64,000 nt of DNA. It comes from JAILLW01 sp045640525. GTDB taxonomy: Bacteria; Bacillota; Clostridia; Lachnospirales; Lachnospiraceae. Both the position numbers and the translations under genes were made by a program. Location: contig JAZUFE010000022.1 in the NCBI GenBank assembly GCA_045640525.1, positions 1 to 64,000 of the forward strand, written 5' to 3'. Shown in pieces: positions 43,186 through 52,979 of this stretch. Each line of letters opens with the position of its first letter. The stretch's first letter is position 1. Below the pieces are notes generated by a model. The model was not told the origin of the DNA and searched no databases. It worked only from the letters and a program-made list of their open reading frames with translations.

Positions 43186-43875
43186 ATGCCTTGGTGTCCT
43201 AATTGCAAAGACGAATATAAAGAGGGCATTACTGTTTGCGCCGACTGCGGTTGCGAATTAGTTGATGACCTCTCTTTAATTGAAGAAGTATCCGATGAAG
43301 AATCGGAGAATTTGACCCTTGAAATGGAAGAAAATGAATTAAGTGAAGCTTATGAAGAACTCGAAGAGCTCGAAGAACAGGAGGAGCTGGAAGAGGAAAT
43401 TCAGGCGGAAGTGTATGTCAACAATGAAGAAAAGGCAGAGGAGAACAAGTCTTCGGCATATACATTATTGATTATCGGAAGCATTGGACTTGCAGGCGTT
43501 ATTATGTTTATGCTTGATGTTTTTGAAACCAACATGTCCAAATCCAGCAAGTACATGATTTCGGGCGTAATGGGAACTTTGTTTGTTCTTTTCCTGGTTA
43601 TGGGATTTGTATCACTTAAAAATTTCAAAGTGTTTAAGAGTAAGGCACATAAAGAGAATAATCTGACTAATGAGATAACCAAATGGGCAATTATGAATTC
43701 CGATAGGGAAGTAATTGATTCTACCTTGAATCTGGACAATATGCCGGAAGAGGCCAAGTACTTCGAACGAACCAAATTTCTTAAGAACTCAATAAGATCC
43801 CAGTTTATGAATCTTGATGAGTCTTATCTTAACAGATTGGTCGATGAAATCTATCAGAGCATTTTTGAAAAATGA
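43186..43875 (+). CDS. Zinc-ribbon acidic membrane protein
   Basis: A 229-aa protein starting MPWCPNCKDEYKEGITVCADCGCELV, a zinc ribbon with two CxxC pairs. A strongly acidic stretch (~45-85, many Glu-Glu-Leu) follows, then two membrane helices (about 92-115 and 125-147) and a cytoplasmic C-terminal helical region. GGAGGAA ribosome site at the usual distance favours ATG 43186. Overlaps rlmH by four bases, so the two are coupled. Function unknown. Confidence 0.82.
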   Translation: MPWCPNCKDEYKEGITVCADCGCELVDDLSLIEEVSDEESENLTLEMEENELSEAYEELEELEEQEELEEEIQAEVYVNNEEKAEENKSSAYTLLIIGSIGLAGVIMFMLDVFETNMSKSSKYMISGVMGTLFVLFLVMGFVSLKNFKVFKSKAHKENNLTNEITKWAIMNSDREVIDSTLNLDNMPEEAKYFERTKFLKNSIRSQFMNLDESYLNRLVDEIYQSIFEK

Positions 43876-44351
43876 AGATAGATGTTATTTGCGTGGGACG
43901 AATTAAAGAAAAGTATCTTAAGGATGCTGTCGATGAGTATCAAAAACGTCTGTCAAGGTATGTGAAGTTGGAAATTATAGAACTTGACGATGAGAAGACA
44001 CCTGACGATGCCTCTGCTAAAGAGGAGGAACTCATCAAGACCAAAGAGGGCAACAGGATACTAAAAGTTATCAATGATGACGCTTATGTCATATCTTTAG
44101 AAATAAATGCGAATCAACCGGATTCCGTAGCCCTGGCCCGCCATATTGAAAAGTTGGGTATTGAAGGAATAAGTCATGTTCAATTTGTGATAGGCGGTTC
44201 TCTTGGACTAAGCAGTGCGGTTATTTCCAAGGCAGATTATCATTTGAGCTTTTCAAATTTAACATTTCCGCATCAATTAATGAGGGTTATTCTTTTGGAA
44301 CAGATTTATCGTTCATACAGAATAATCAAAAATGAGCCATATCATAAATGA
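43872..44351 (+). CDS. rlmH: 23S rRNA (pseudouridine-1915-N3)-methyltransferase RlmH
   Basis: SPOUT-class SAM methyltransferase that modifies helix 69 of 23S rRNA. The 159-aa protein shows VGRIKEKYLKDAVDEYQKRLSRY, FVIGGSLGLS (SAM-binding knot) and the conserved C-terminal MRVILLEQIYRSYRIIKNEPYHK ending in Tyr-His-Lys. Length exactly typical. The start codon overlaps the preceding zinc-ribbon gene. Confidence 0.98.
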   Translation: MKIDVICVGRIKEKYLKDAVDEYQKRLSRYVKLEIIELDDEKTPDDASAKEEELIKTKEGNRILKVINDDAYVISLEINANQPDSVALARHIEKLGIEGISHVQFVIGGSLGLSSAVISKADYHLSFSNLTFPHQLMRVILLEQIYRSYRIIKNEPYHK

Positions 44352-44365
44352 CGGAGGCCTGTCAT

Positions 44366-45670
44366 ATGAGAATGTATGATTTAATAGTTAAAAAGAAGAA
44401 TAATGAACCTCTTACCAAGGAAGAAATAGATTTTATGATAGAGGGATATACCAAAGGTGATATTCCGGATTATCAGATGTCTGCCATGATGATGGCGATT
44501 TGCTTTCAGGGAATGAATGATGAGGAAACGCTGAATCTGACGATGGCCATGACACATTCGGGAACGGTGCTGGACTTATCCGCAATTAATGGTATTAAAG
44601 TTGATAAACACTCAACAGGCGGAGTTGGTGATAAAACTTCACTTGCGGTCACTCCGATTGTGGCATCATGCGGAGTTAAAATTGCCAAAATGTCCGGAAG
44701 AGGATTGGGGCATACAGGCGGTACCATAGATAAACTCGAAAGCTTTAGCGGATTTTCAACTCAAATCAGTGAAGAAAAGTTCATTGAAAATGTCAATAAC
44801 ATAGGCATTGCAATAATGGGACAGACGGCCACGCTGGCACCGGCAGATAAGAAACTGTATGCATTAAGAGATGTTACGGCAACGGTAGACAATATGTCAT
44901 TGATAGCGTCTTCCATTATGTCCAAGAAGCTTGCATCCGGCGCGGATGCCATTGTTTTGGATGTTAAGACAGGTTCCGGGGCATTTATGAAAAAATATGA
45001 GGATTCCTACGAACTTGCCAAGAAAATGGTAGAGATCGGAAAAGGATCCGGAAGAAAAATGATGGCTATGATTTCTGATATGGATCAGCCATTGGGGAAT
45101 ATGGTCGGCAATGCACTTGAAGTTAAGGAAGCTATTGACACTTTGAATGGTAAGGGACCTGAGGACTTTACCCAATTATGTTATACACTTGGATCCATGA
45201 TGCTTGTTATGGGCGGTGTAGCCAAGGACATTGAAAGTGCCGAAAAAATGGTTGATGATGCAATCAAATCCGGTAAAGCATTGAATAAACTGTGTGAATT
45301 CGTAGAAGCACAGGGCGGTGATTCACGGATGGTCAAGAATCCGGAATTGTTACCTCAAGCTTCGATGAAGATTCCGGTTAAAGTACAAAAAGCAGGATAT
45401 GTTAATAAGATTGTGTGCGATGAAGTCGGGATGTGTTCTTTGATTTTGGGAGGCGGAAGAGAAACCAAGGAATCGGAAATTGATTTATCCGTAGGAATTG
45501 AGCTTTTAAAGAAAAAGGGTGACTATGTACAGGCGGATGAACCTGTTGCATATATTTATGCCAATGATTCGGACAAGGCCGACTTGACAGCTGACAGATT
45601 GATTGATGCATATTCGATTTCGGATATTGAACCGGAAAAGAATGATGTTGTTTTGGGAGTAATTGATTGA
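44366..45670 (+). CDS. pdp: Pyrimidine-nucleoside phosphorylase
   Basis: Cleaves thymidine/uridine with phosphate for nucleoside salvage. The 434-aa protein shows the family signatures MRMYDLIVKKKNNEPLTKEEI, KVDKHSTGGVGDKTSL, KMSGRGLGHTGGTIDKLES and a C-terminal pyrimidine-phosphorylase domain (~345-434). The broad-specificity Pdp of Firmicutes fits better than DeoA. Start at 44366 has GGAGG upstream; an earlier ATG at 44348 overlaps rlmH and lacks a site. Confidence 0.95.
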   Translation: MRMYDLIVKKKNNEPLTKEEIDFMIEGYTKGDIPDYQMSAMMMAICFQGMNDEETLNLTMAMTHSGTVLDLSAINGIKVDKHSTGGVGDKTSLAVTPIVASCGVKIAKMSGRGLGHTGGTIDKLESFSGFSTQISEEKFIENVNNIGIAIMGQTATLAPADKKLYALRDVTATVDNMSLIASSIMSKKLASGADAIVLDVKTGSGAFMKKYEDSYELAKKMVEIGKGSGRKMMAMISDMDQPLGNMVGNALEVKEAIDTLNGKGPEDFTQLCYTLGSMMLVMGGVAKDIESAEKMVDDAIKSGKALNKLCEFVEAQGGDSRMVKNPELLPQASMKIPVKVQKAGYVNKIVCDEVGMCSLILGGGRETKESEIDLSVGIELLKKKGDYVQADEPVAYIYANDSDKADLTADRLIDAYSISDIEPEKNDVVLGVID

Positions 45671-46686
45671 TGGAGAGAACATATTCTCTTGATTTGGTAT
45701 CGCTTGAGGAACAGGCTAACGTATTCGGTCAGTTCGACTGTAACATCAAACAGATTGAAAGGGATTTGAACGTTGATATTGTGAATCGGGACGGAAAATT
45801 GAAAGTGTCCGGAGAAACCGATAAGGTTGATAGAGCCGTATCGATACTTGATAATCTGATTAAATTGTCACAAAGAGGAAATAATATAGAAATGCAAAGT
45901 GTGGATTATGCTTTATCTTTATCAAAAGACAACGAAGATGAAAGCGTAATGCTTGAAATCGATTCAAACTGTATATGTCATACGGTTTCCGGCAAACCGG
46001 TGAAACCCAAGACGCTGGGACAACAAAAATATGTTGATGCAATCAATAACAATATGATTGTATTCGGAATCGGACCGGCCGGTACAGGTAAGACATATCT
46101 TGCAATGGCAATGGCTATTACTGCCTTTAAAAACGGTGAGGTCGAGCGAATAATTCTCACACGACCGGCCATAGAGGCAGGAGAAAAGCTGGGATTCTTG
46201 CCGGGAGATCTTCAGTCGAAAATCGATCCTTATTTAAGACCTTTGTATGATGCACTCTATCAGATTATGGGAGCGGAAAGCTTCCTGAAAAACATGGAAA
46301 AAGGACTGATAGAGGTTGCGCCGCTGGCATATATGCGCGGACGTACACTGGATAATGCATACATAATTCTTGATGAAGCGCAGAACACAACACCGTCGCA
46401 AATGAAAATGTTTTTAACAAGAATAGGGTTTGGGTCAAAGGTTGTTGTTACGGGTGACAGTACTCAAAAGGATCTGCCGCATGATGTTAAAAGCGGTTTG
46501 GATATTGCAAGTAAAGTTTTATCTAAGATAGAGGGAATCGAATTTGTTAATTTGACTTCCAAGGATGTTGTAAGACATCCGTTGGTTCAAAAAATAGTCA
46601 AGGCATATGAAGTCTATGAAGACAGCCTGGCCAAGAAAAACAACAGTCGGGAAAAATATAAGAATGACAGAGTTAAAGGCAAATAA
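45670..46686 (+). CDS. phoH: PhoH-family ATPase
   Basis: A 338-aa P-loop ATPase of the PhoH/YbeZ family. It has a small N-terminal KH-like region (~1-60), then the ATPase with Walker A GPAGTGKTYLAMAMA, TRPAIEAGEKLGFLPGD and Walker B YIILDEAQN, plus VTGDSTQKDLP. Probably acts in RNA metabolism. Normally followed by pgpH-ybeY-era; here only a reduced PgpH-like gene follows. Starts with ATG 45670 overlapping the pdp stop. Confidence 0.95.
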   Translation: MERTYSLDLVSLEEQANVFGQFDCNIKQIERDLNVDIVNRDGKLKVSGETDKVDRAVSILDNLIKLSQRGNNIEMQSVDYALSLSKDNEDESVMLEIDSNCICHTVSGKPVKPKTLGQQKYVDAINNNMIVFGIGPAGTGKTYLAMAMAITAFKNGEVERIILTRPAIEAGEKLGFLPGDLQSKIDPYLRPLYDALYQIMGAESFLKNMEKGLIEVAPLAYMRGRTLDNAYIILDEAQNTTPSQMKMFLTRIGFGSKVVVTGDSTQKDLPHDVKSGLDIASKVLSKIEGIEFVNLTSKDVVRHPLVQKIVKAYEVYEDSLAKKNNSREKYKNDRVKGK

Positions 46687-47863
46687 GTCTGATTTAATAT
46701 ACAGGATACTGATGATAGTTTCATCGGTAGCAATACCTTTTGCGGCAGGCTTTTTATACAAAATTGAATTACTGGAGAATTACTGCAATATACTGATTGT
46801 GGCAGTTTTGGTTATTGCCATGATGTTTACGATTTCCCTTGAGAAAAATGCGGACAGATTTCTGTTTGACAATAAAAATGGGTTTTGGAGATTTTTTATC
46901 GTTTTCGAAATCGGATTGATTGTCAGTGCGGTCTTGCCGCTATTCCCCAATTCGGGATGGATTTATCTGCCGATATTCATTTCACTTATGCTGTTTTCAA
47001 GCGAACTTACGGGAACTGTTTCGGGAGTATTGTTGTTGACGATAAGCTCACTGCTTTCGCCGAATGCAGACATAATATCTTACCTTGTGTTTATGATTCC
47101 GGGTATTGTGGGAATTATGCTGTTTTCTACAATAGATGAGGAGTTCAAGGTTTTCGTGCCAATGACGGTCTCACTCGGCTTTCAACTGGTATTTTTATGC
47201 ATTAAAGATGTGTTGCTTGCCAATCGGGTATTTAGTTTCCAACTATTCTTGCTGCCACTGATTAATATAATAATAAGTGTTGCAATACTGCTTTTTGCCT
47301 TGAAGATGTTCAGCTTCTCGCTGATATACAAATCGCATGATAAATATATAGATATAATTGATCCCGAATTTGATTTGTTGGTTTCACTTAAAAAGGCATC
47401 CAAAGAGGATTATGACCATGCTATTTATACAGCAGTTTTGTGCGCGAAGCTGGCTAAAGAAATCGGAATCAGCGAAAATGTGACCAAGGCTTGCGGGTAT
47501 TATCACAGAATAGGCGTACTTGCATCTTCGAACAACTGGGAAGATGTATGTCCTATGCTGACAGATTATCAGATTCCACAGGATGTTATTGAACTTTTGA
47601 GGGAATATATCGATCCTGATACGCCTATTAAATCCAAGGAAGCAGTTGTTGTTATGTTTGCCGATACGGTTGTTTCGTCAATAAGATATTTATTTATGAA
47701 AGATAAGGATTCGGCTATTGACTATGAAAAATTGATAAATGCTATTTTTGATAAAAAGATTAAAAGCGGTGTGATATCTGATTCAAAGATATCTTTTGAG
47801 GATTTGAATAAAATTAAGAAACTGCTTATTGAAGATAAGCTGTTCTATGACTTTTTGAGATAA
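46664..47863 (+). CDS. PgpH-like membrane HD-domain protein, catalytic motif degraded
   Basis: A 399-aa membrane protein with about seven helices (residues ~10-225) and a C-terminal domain of HD fold (~240-399). Located directly after phoH, the place of pgpH/yqfF (c-di-AMP phosphodiesterase). PgpH is ~700 aa with a large extracytoplasmic domain; that domain is missing here. The HD signature HDIG is replaced by HRIG (His281, Arg282), and the downstream metal His residues are absent, though VVVMFADTVVSSIRYL keeps the fold. Probably non-catalytic. ATG 46664 lies inside the end of phoH; an earlier ATG at 46607 is possible. Confidence 0.78.
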   Translation: MTELKANKSDLIYRILMIVSSVAIPFAAGFLYKIELLENYCNILIVAVLVIAMMFTISLEKNADRFLFDNKNGFWRFFIVFEIGLIVSAVLPLFPNSGWIYLPIFISLMLFSSELTGTVSGVLLLTISSLLSPNADIISYLVFMIPGIVGIMLFSTIDEEFKVFVPMTVSLGFQLVFLCIKDVLLANRVFSFQLFLLPLINIIISVAILLFALKMFSFSLIYKSHDKYIDIIDPEFDLLVSLKKASKEDYDHAIYTAVLCAKLAKEIGISENVTKACGYYHRIGVLASSNNWEDVCPMLTDYQIPQDVIELLREYIDPDTPIKSKEAVVVMFADTVVSSIRYLFMKDKDSAIDYEKLINAIFDKKIKSGVISDSKISFEDLNKIKKLLIEDKLFYDFLR

Positions 47864-47865
47864 AT

Positions 47866-49482
47866 ATGGCAAAAGCAAAGAAGAAAAACAGATTCTTTTT
47901 AATCTTAATAATTTGTATTTTGGCTATTCTCGTGTATCGGGTAATATTGACTCATATTATCGGAAGCAAGGGAATGGCATATTTTAGCGTGCCCAACGAT
48001 TTGTACTTTTTGCTGGCAATTTCATTGGGATTCGGCTATGAGAAGGCTGTTGATAATTTGGTTGAGAATTATATGTCGCGTCAGCAGTACGAAAACAGTA
48101 AGCGGGTTGTTAAAGCCGGGGGTATGGTGGCTTTGGCAATCGGACTTTTGATATCGTTTGTATTGGCACTGGCCGGAGGTAAGATTACCGGAGGATTGTT
48201 TGGAATGCCGCTATCTTCAATGGGGTTGTATTGCATAATTCCGGCAATTACTTTGATGGCATTGACGGGTGTAATGCGCGGCTATTTCAGCGGAATGAAC
48301 AATAAATCCATATTGGGACAGTCTTACCTTATTTTTACCGCAGTATATCTTATTGTGGGTTCGATATGCTCAATGAGTGTGGGAAATTACGGCCAGAAGG
48401 TTTCAGCTTTATTAAAGGTGGATGATTTCAAATTTTCGTACGGCGCTATGGGAGCATCAGTGGGAATACTCGTGGCATCGGTGGTTACATTCATCCATGC
48501 ACTGGTAATATTCATTTTGATGGAACGACGTTCCAATTATACCAACGGACGTGATTATTCAAGATCCATAGAGTCGATTCCGAGTTTGGCATTTACTGTA
48601 TTTATTAACAGTTTGTTACCTTTTGCTTTGTTTGGTTCTGTGATGGCGGTACCGCTTATTAATCAGATACTGATATTAAAAGCGAATAAAGATACAGATG
48701 TTGCGATAGAATTCATTTTTGGCGAATATTATGGAAAATCATTTTCAATAGCTTATATTATACCGATTCTGATAGCAGTGTTCTCTTATAATCTTTTGAG
48801 AAAAGCCATAGGCTCTTCATATAAGGAAGAATACAGGGAAGCCCGCGAAAAACTCGGAAGAATGATACACAGAGGAGCAACATTCGGATTCTTTGCTTTG
48901 GGAATGCTTATTGTGTTTGCAGATAATATTTTGGATTCGATTTTTGCAGACAACGGTGCAAATACCGTAACCTATTTGCAGGTTGAATCGTTAAGTATTA
49001 TATTTGCAATATTTGCTCTAATGTTCACGGAAATTTTGATACAACTCGGTTATATTAACCTCACCGGCGTAATATGCTTGGCTTCGGCGGTTATTCATAT
49101 TGTCCTTACAGTGCTTATGGTAAGTACATTTAAGCTTTCAATTATGGGAGCAATAATAGGAAATGTCATATTCTTCGCGGTTGTCGCGGGAGTATGTTTC
49201 ATTATTATTACCAGAGTGTTTCAATATACGCAGGAATGGTTCAGAAGCTTTATTGTATCTTTAATCGGTTCGGGAGTAAGTTCTTTGATAGGATTATTTA
49301 TTAATAAGGCAATAGCCCCGATGACCGGTAAGCTTATTTCAATGGTTATAGTAGTCTTGATATGTTTATTGGTATATATTGTTATTTTGCTGGCATTGAA
49401 AGGGTACGATGAAGATGAGTTGGAATATTCGGCTCCGGGTCGTATTATGCTGATAATAGGCAGATTGTTCAATCTTATTTAA
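47866..49482 (+). CDS. Polysaccharide/lipid-II-type flippase (MATE/MVF superfamily)
   Basis: A 538-aa integral membrane protein with about 14 predicted helices. Basic N-terminus, then SFGLG-like GFGYEKAVDNLVENYMSRQQYE, and LMALTGVMRGYFSGMNNK, which resembles the SpoVB/MurJ-like Wzx branch (RGYFQGxxxM). Likely moves lipid-linked precursors or polysaccharide units across the membrane. Follows the HD gene by two bases. Substrate cannot be read from sequence. Confidence 0.82.
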   Translation: MAKAKKKNRFFLILIICILAILVYRVILTHIIGSKGMAYFSVPNDLYFLLAISLGFGYEKAVDNLVENYMSRQQYENSKRVVKAGGMVALAIGLLISFVLALAGGKITGGLFGMPLSSMGLYCIIPAITLMALTGVMRGYFSGMNNKSILGQSYLIFTAVYLIVGSICSMSVGNYGQKVSALLKVDDFKFSYGAMGASVGILVASVVTFIHALVIFILMERRSNYTNGRDYSRSIESIPSLAFTVFINSLLPFALFGSVMAVPLINQILILKANKDTDVAIEFIFGEYYGKSFSIAYIIPILIAVFSYNLLRKAIGSSYKEEYREAREKLGRMIHRGATFGFFALGMLIVFADNILDSIFADNGANTVTYLQVESLSIIFAIFALMFTEILIQLGYINLTGVICLASAVIHIVLTVLMVSTFKLSIMGAIIGNVIFFAVVAGVCFIIITRVFQYTQEWFRSFIVSLIGSGVSSLIGLFINKAIAPMTGKLISMVIVVLICLLVYIVILLALKGYDEDELEYSAPGRIMLIIGRLFNLI

Positions 49483-49483
49483 T

Positions 49484-51088
49484 ATGCTTAGAATTAATGA
49501 ATTAAAAATTCAAGTTTCACACAGTGAAGAAGAATTAAAAAATAAAATCTCCAAGCTTTTGAGAACCAAAAGGGATTTTGATTTCAAAGTTGTAAGACGT
49601 GCCCTGGATGCAAGGCATAAGCCTGATTTGTATTTCAATTATATAGTTGATATCAGCATTAAAGGCGAAGAGGAAGTTTTGAAGCATGCGGATAAGAAAG
49701 TTACTAAAGCATCGGTGACAGAATATAAATTCCCATGTTACACAACAAATATCAGCGAAGTGAACAGACCGATTATTATAGGATTGGGGCCGGCAGGGCT
49801 GTTCGCAGGGTTGTATCTTGCAAGGAACGGATACAGACCGATAATTTTTGAACGCGGACAGTGCATAGAGCAAAGATCCAAGACCGTTGAGGAGTTCTTT
49901 AGAAGCGGAAAGCTTAATGTAAGTTCAAATATACAGTTTGGAGAAGGTGGCGCAGGAGCCTTTTCGGACGGAAAACTTAACACTTTGGTTAAGGATAAGT
50001 CGGGAAGAAACAAAGTTGTCTTAAAAGATTTGGTCAACTATGGCGCTCCGGAAGAGATATTGTATGATTATAAGCCGCATGTCGGAACGGACATTTTACT
50101 GACTGTTGTTAAAAATATTTCCGATGAGATAAGAAGACTTGGCGGAGAAATATATTATGATACAAACATAAATGAGTTTCGGGTTGAGAATGGCGAACTT
50201 GTCGGTATAGGTTCTTCACAGTCGGAAGTTAAGCATGAAGGACATCCTGTAATTTTGGCAATAGGGCATTCATCAAGAGATACATTCGAGATACTCAATT
50301 CGGTCGGAATTTACATGAAACCAAAGCCGTTTGCGGTAGGATTCAGAGTACAGCATCCGGTTGAATTGATTAATGAGAATCAATACGGAAAGAAAGTAAT
50401 TAAAGAACTGGGAAATGCTACATACAAAGTTACGCATCAATGTAAGGATGGAAGAGGTGTATATTCGTTTTGTATGTGTCCCGGAGGCTTTGTGGTTAAT
50501 GCTTCATCGGAAGACGGACGATTGGCTGTAAACGGTATGAGTTACAGTAAGAGAGATTCCAAGTGTTCCAACAGCGCTATTATAGTTACAATTAATCCCG
50601 AAGATTACGGTGACGGTCAAGATCCCATGAGTGGTATTAAATTTCAAAGAAAGCTTGAGGAAAAGGCGTACAGACTTGGAAACGGTAACATCCCGTATGA
50701 ACTGTACTGCGAATTTAAGGAAGCCCGAATTAATGATGGAGTTGATCCTTTGCTGTTGACCAAAGGTGATTGTAAACATGCCGCGGTACATGAGATTATG
50801 CCCCAATTTATTAATGATGATTTTGTTGAAGGCATGGAAGCCTTTGGTAAGCAAATCAGCGGGTTTGACAATGATGAAACCGTAGTATACGGTGTGGAAT
50901 CAAGGACGTCCAGTCCGGTTAAAATGTACAGGAGTGATACCTGCGAATCAAATATCAAAAATTTGTATGTTTGCGGTGAGGGTGCAGGATACGCAGGCGG
51001 AATCACCTCGGCAGCCATGGATGGAATTTTGGTGGCACAGAATGTAGCTATGAGAATAAACGAAAGCGAGAATGTGTATGAGTATTGA
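49484..51088 (+). CDS. FAD-dependent oxidoreductase (COG2509-type)
   Basis: A 534-aa cytoplasmic flavoprotein. The first ~90 residues are a small ferredoxin-like domain, followed by the FAD dinucleotide motif GLGPAGLFAGLYLARNGYRP. Then come FGEGGAGAFSDGKLNT, AIGHSSRDTF, and C-terminal CGEGAGYAGGITSAAMDG. The N-terminal domain and motifs fit the uncharacterised dehydrogenase group found across Firmicutes. Substrate unknown. Its last codons overlap the next gene. Confidence 0.9.
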   Translation: MLRINELKIQVSHSEEELKNKISKLLRTKRDFDFKVVRRALDARHKPDLYFNYIVDISIKGEEEVLKHADKKVTKASVTEYKFPCYTTNISEVNRPIIIGLGPAGLFAGLYLARNGYRPIIFERGQCIEQRSKTVEEFFRSGKLNVSSNIQFGEGGAGAFSDGKLNTLVKDKSGRNKVVLKDLVNYGAPEEILYDYKPHVGTDILLTVVKNISDEIRRLGGEIYYDTNINEFRVENGELVGIGSSQSEVKHEGHPVILAIGHSSRDTFEILNSVGIYMKPKPFAVGFRVQHPVELINENQYGKKVIKELGNATYKVTHQCKDGRGVYSFCMCPGGFVVNASSEDGRLAVNGMSYSKRDSKCSNSAIIVTINPEDYGDGQDPMSGIKFQRKLEEKAYRLGNGNIPYELYCEFKEARINDGVDPLLLTKGDCKHAAVHEIMPQFINDDFVEGMEAFGKQISGFDNDETVVYGVESRTSSPVKMYRSDTCESNIKNLYVCGEGAGYAGGITSAAMDGILVAQNVAMRINESENVYEY

Positions 51089-51656
51089 AAAAACAGCATT
51101 ACGAAAAGAATTTTTGACTAAAAGGGATGCTTTGACAGATTCGGAAAGAATAGACAAGTCACAGGCAATAATCCAATTGATGTCATCATTGGACTGTGTT
51201 AAAGAGTCCAAAAATGTTTTGATTTACGTTGATTATAGCTCAGAGGTGATGACCAAAGATTTCATTCGGTATATGCTCGATAATTCCAATAAGAGAGTTT
51301 TTGTACCGCTTGTTGAGGGAGATGATATTAATTTTTATGAAATTGATACTTTGACCGATTTGGAATTCGGATACAAGAATATATTGGAGCCGATTCTTCA
51401 TGAAGGAACAATGGTGTATAACGGAGAACTTCAAAATAATACTGTTGTACTGTGCCCGGGAGTTGCGTTTGATAAGCAAGGAAACAGATTCGGATACGGT
51501 AAGGGCTATTATGACAAATTCTTAAACAAGTATGATAAGGTTACGAAGATAGGATTGGCATACGCTTGCCAGATGTCTGATGACGAGTTGCCAATCGAAG
51601 ATTATGATGTGAAAATGGATTATGTTATTACAGAAGAAAGGATGTATTTTATCTGA
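51078..51656 (+). CDS. 5-formyltetrahydrofolate cyclo-ligase
   Basis: Converts 5-formyl-THF to 5,10-methenyl-THF using ATP. The 192-aa protein has N-terminal KTALRKEFLTKRDAL with the conserved basic motif, VLCPGVAFDKQGNRFGYGKGYYDKFL, and the end DVKMDYVITEE. The ATG at 51078 follows GCGAG by seven bases; ATG 51072 is too close to it. Starts inside the preceding gene; its stop overlaps the proA start. Confidence 0.94.
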   Translation: MSIEKTALRKEFLTKRDALTDSERIDKSQAIIQLMSSLDCVKESKNVLIYVDYSSEVMTKDFIRYMLDNSNKRVFVPLVEGDDINFYEIDTLTDLEFGYKNILEPILHEGTMVYNGELQNNTVVLCPGVAFDKQGNRFGYGKGYYDKFLNKYDKVTKIGLAYACQMSDDELPIEDYDVKMDYVITEERMYFI

Positions 51657-52903
51657 TGGAATCCGATATTGTAGAAATATGTCAAAAGGCCCGCAAAGCT
51701 AAATTTCTGGTTGAAAGGCTGACTACAGAACAAAAGAATAAAGCTCTTTTGCTTGTTGCCGATGAACTTCAACGAAGGTTTGAAGAGATAATTAAAGAGA
51801 ATGATAAAGATATAGAAAACGGTATATCCAAAGGAATGAGTTCCGGACTTTTGGACAGACTGAAGCTTACCAAGGAACGCATTGACGGTATAGCTTTAGG
51901 ATTAAGACAGGTTGTTGAATTGGATGATCCGATAGGAGAACTTCTTGATTCTTATCAGGCAAAGAACGGATTGAATGTACGCAAGGTGCGTGTTCCGATG
52001 GGAGTAATCGGAATTATATATGAATCAAGACCCAACGTAACAGCCGATGCATTTTCACTGACATTTAAAGCAGGAAGTGCAGTTATATTAAAGGGTGGTT
52101 CGGATGCAATTAATTCGAATAAAGCAATTGTAAAGGTGATAAGAGAATCCCTGGAAAAATCCGGAATTACAAAAGATGCCATATTGCTGATTGAATCAAC
52201 CGACAGAAGTGATACAGCCTTTTTCATGAAACAAAAGGAATATGTTGATTTGCTTATTCCCAGAGGCGGTGCAGGATTGATAAGAAGTGTTGTTGAGAAC
52301 AGCCTGATTCCGGTCATTGAAACGGGAACGGGAAATTGCCATATTTTTGTCGACGAAACGGCTGATTTGGACAAAGCCATACCTATTATCATAAACGCCA
52401 AGACACAAAGGGTGGGAGTTTGTAATGCCTGCGAATCGTTGCTGGTTCATGAGAACATTAAAGATAAGCTCCTGATTCCTTTGGCTCGGGCACTTAAAGA
52501 AAAGAATGTGGAGATAAGAGGCGATATACAGACCAAGGAGATTATTGATTGCATGGAAGCTACGGAAGAAGACTATGCAACGGAGTTCCTTGACTATATT
52601 ATTTCGATTAAAACGGTTAAAGGCATTGACGAAGCGATAGAGCATGTTAACAAATATACAACGCATCATTCGGAATCTATTTTGACAGGAAATAAAGAGA
52701 ATGCCTTAAGATTCCAAAATGAAATCGACGCAGCCTGCGTATATGTCAATACATCGACCAGGTTTACCGATGGCTTTGAATTCGGACTGGGAGCGGAGAT
52801 AGGAATAAGCACACAGAAACTTCACGCAAGAGGCCCAATGGGCCTAAAAGAGATTACAAGTTATAAATATCTGATTGATTCTGATTATTTATTCAGAAAG
52901 TAA
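51656..52903 (+). CDS. proA: Gamma-glutamyl phosphate reductase
   Basis: NADPH-dependent reduction of glutamyl-5-phosphate in proline synthesis. The 415-aa aldehyde-dehydrogenase-fold protein shows VPMGVIGIIYESRPNVTADA, LIPRGGAGLI, the catalytic cysteine in GVCNACESLLVH, and C-terminal FTDGFEFGLGAEIGISTQKLHARGPMG-type motif. proB (glutamate kinase) is not adjacent. Ends the + strand gene run; a strong terminator follows. Confidence 0.97.
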   Translation: MESDIVEICQKARKAKFLVERLTTEQKNKALLLVADELQRRFEEIIKENDKDIENGISKGMSSGLLDRLKLTKERIDGIALGLRQVVELDDPIGELLDSYQAKNGLNVRKVRVPMGVIGIIYESRPNVTADAFSLTFKAGSAVILKGGSDAINSNKAIVKVIRESLEKSGITKDAILLIESTDRSDTAFFMKQKEYVDLLIPRGGAGLIRSVVENSLIPVIETGTGNCHIFVDETADLDKAIPIIINAKTQRVGVCNACESLLVHENIKDKLLIPLARALKEKNVEIRGDIQTKEIIDCMEATEEDYATEFLDYIISIKTVKGIDEAIEHVNKYTTHHSESILTGNKENALRFQNEIDAACVYVNTSTRFTDGFEFGLGAEIGISTQKLHARGPMGLKEITSYKYLIDSDYLFRK

Positions 52904-52920
52904 TACAAGGCATAATAATA

Positions 52921-52957
52921 GGGGATTAAATTCAACAGCATTGAATTTAATCCCCTT
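52921..52957. terminator. Bidirectional terminator between proA and potD
   Basis: A 15-bp perfect stem (GGGGATTAAATTCAA / TTGAATTTAATCCCC) around CAGCA between two converging genes. The tails are only moderately T-rich. Confidence 0.85.
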
Positions 52958-52979
52958 AATAATTCAGAATATGTAACTA

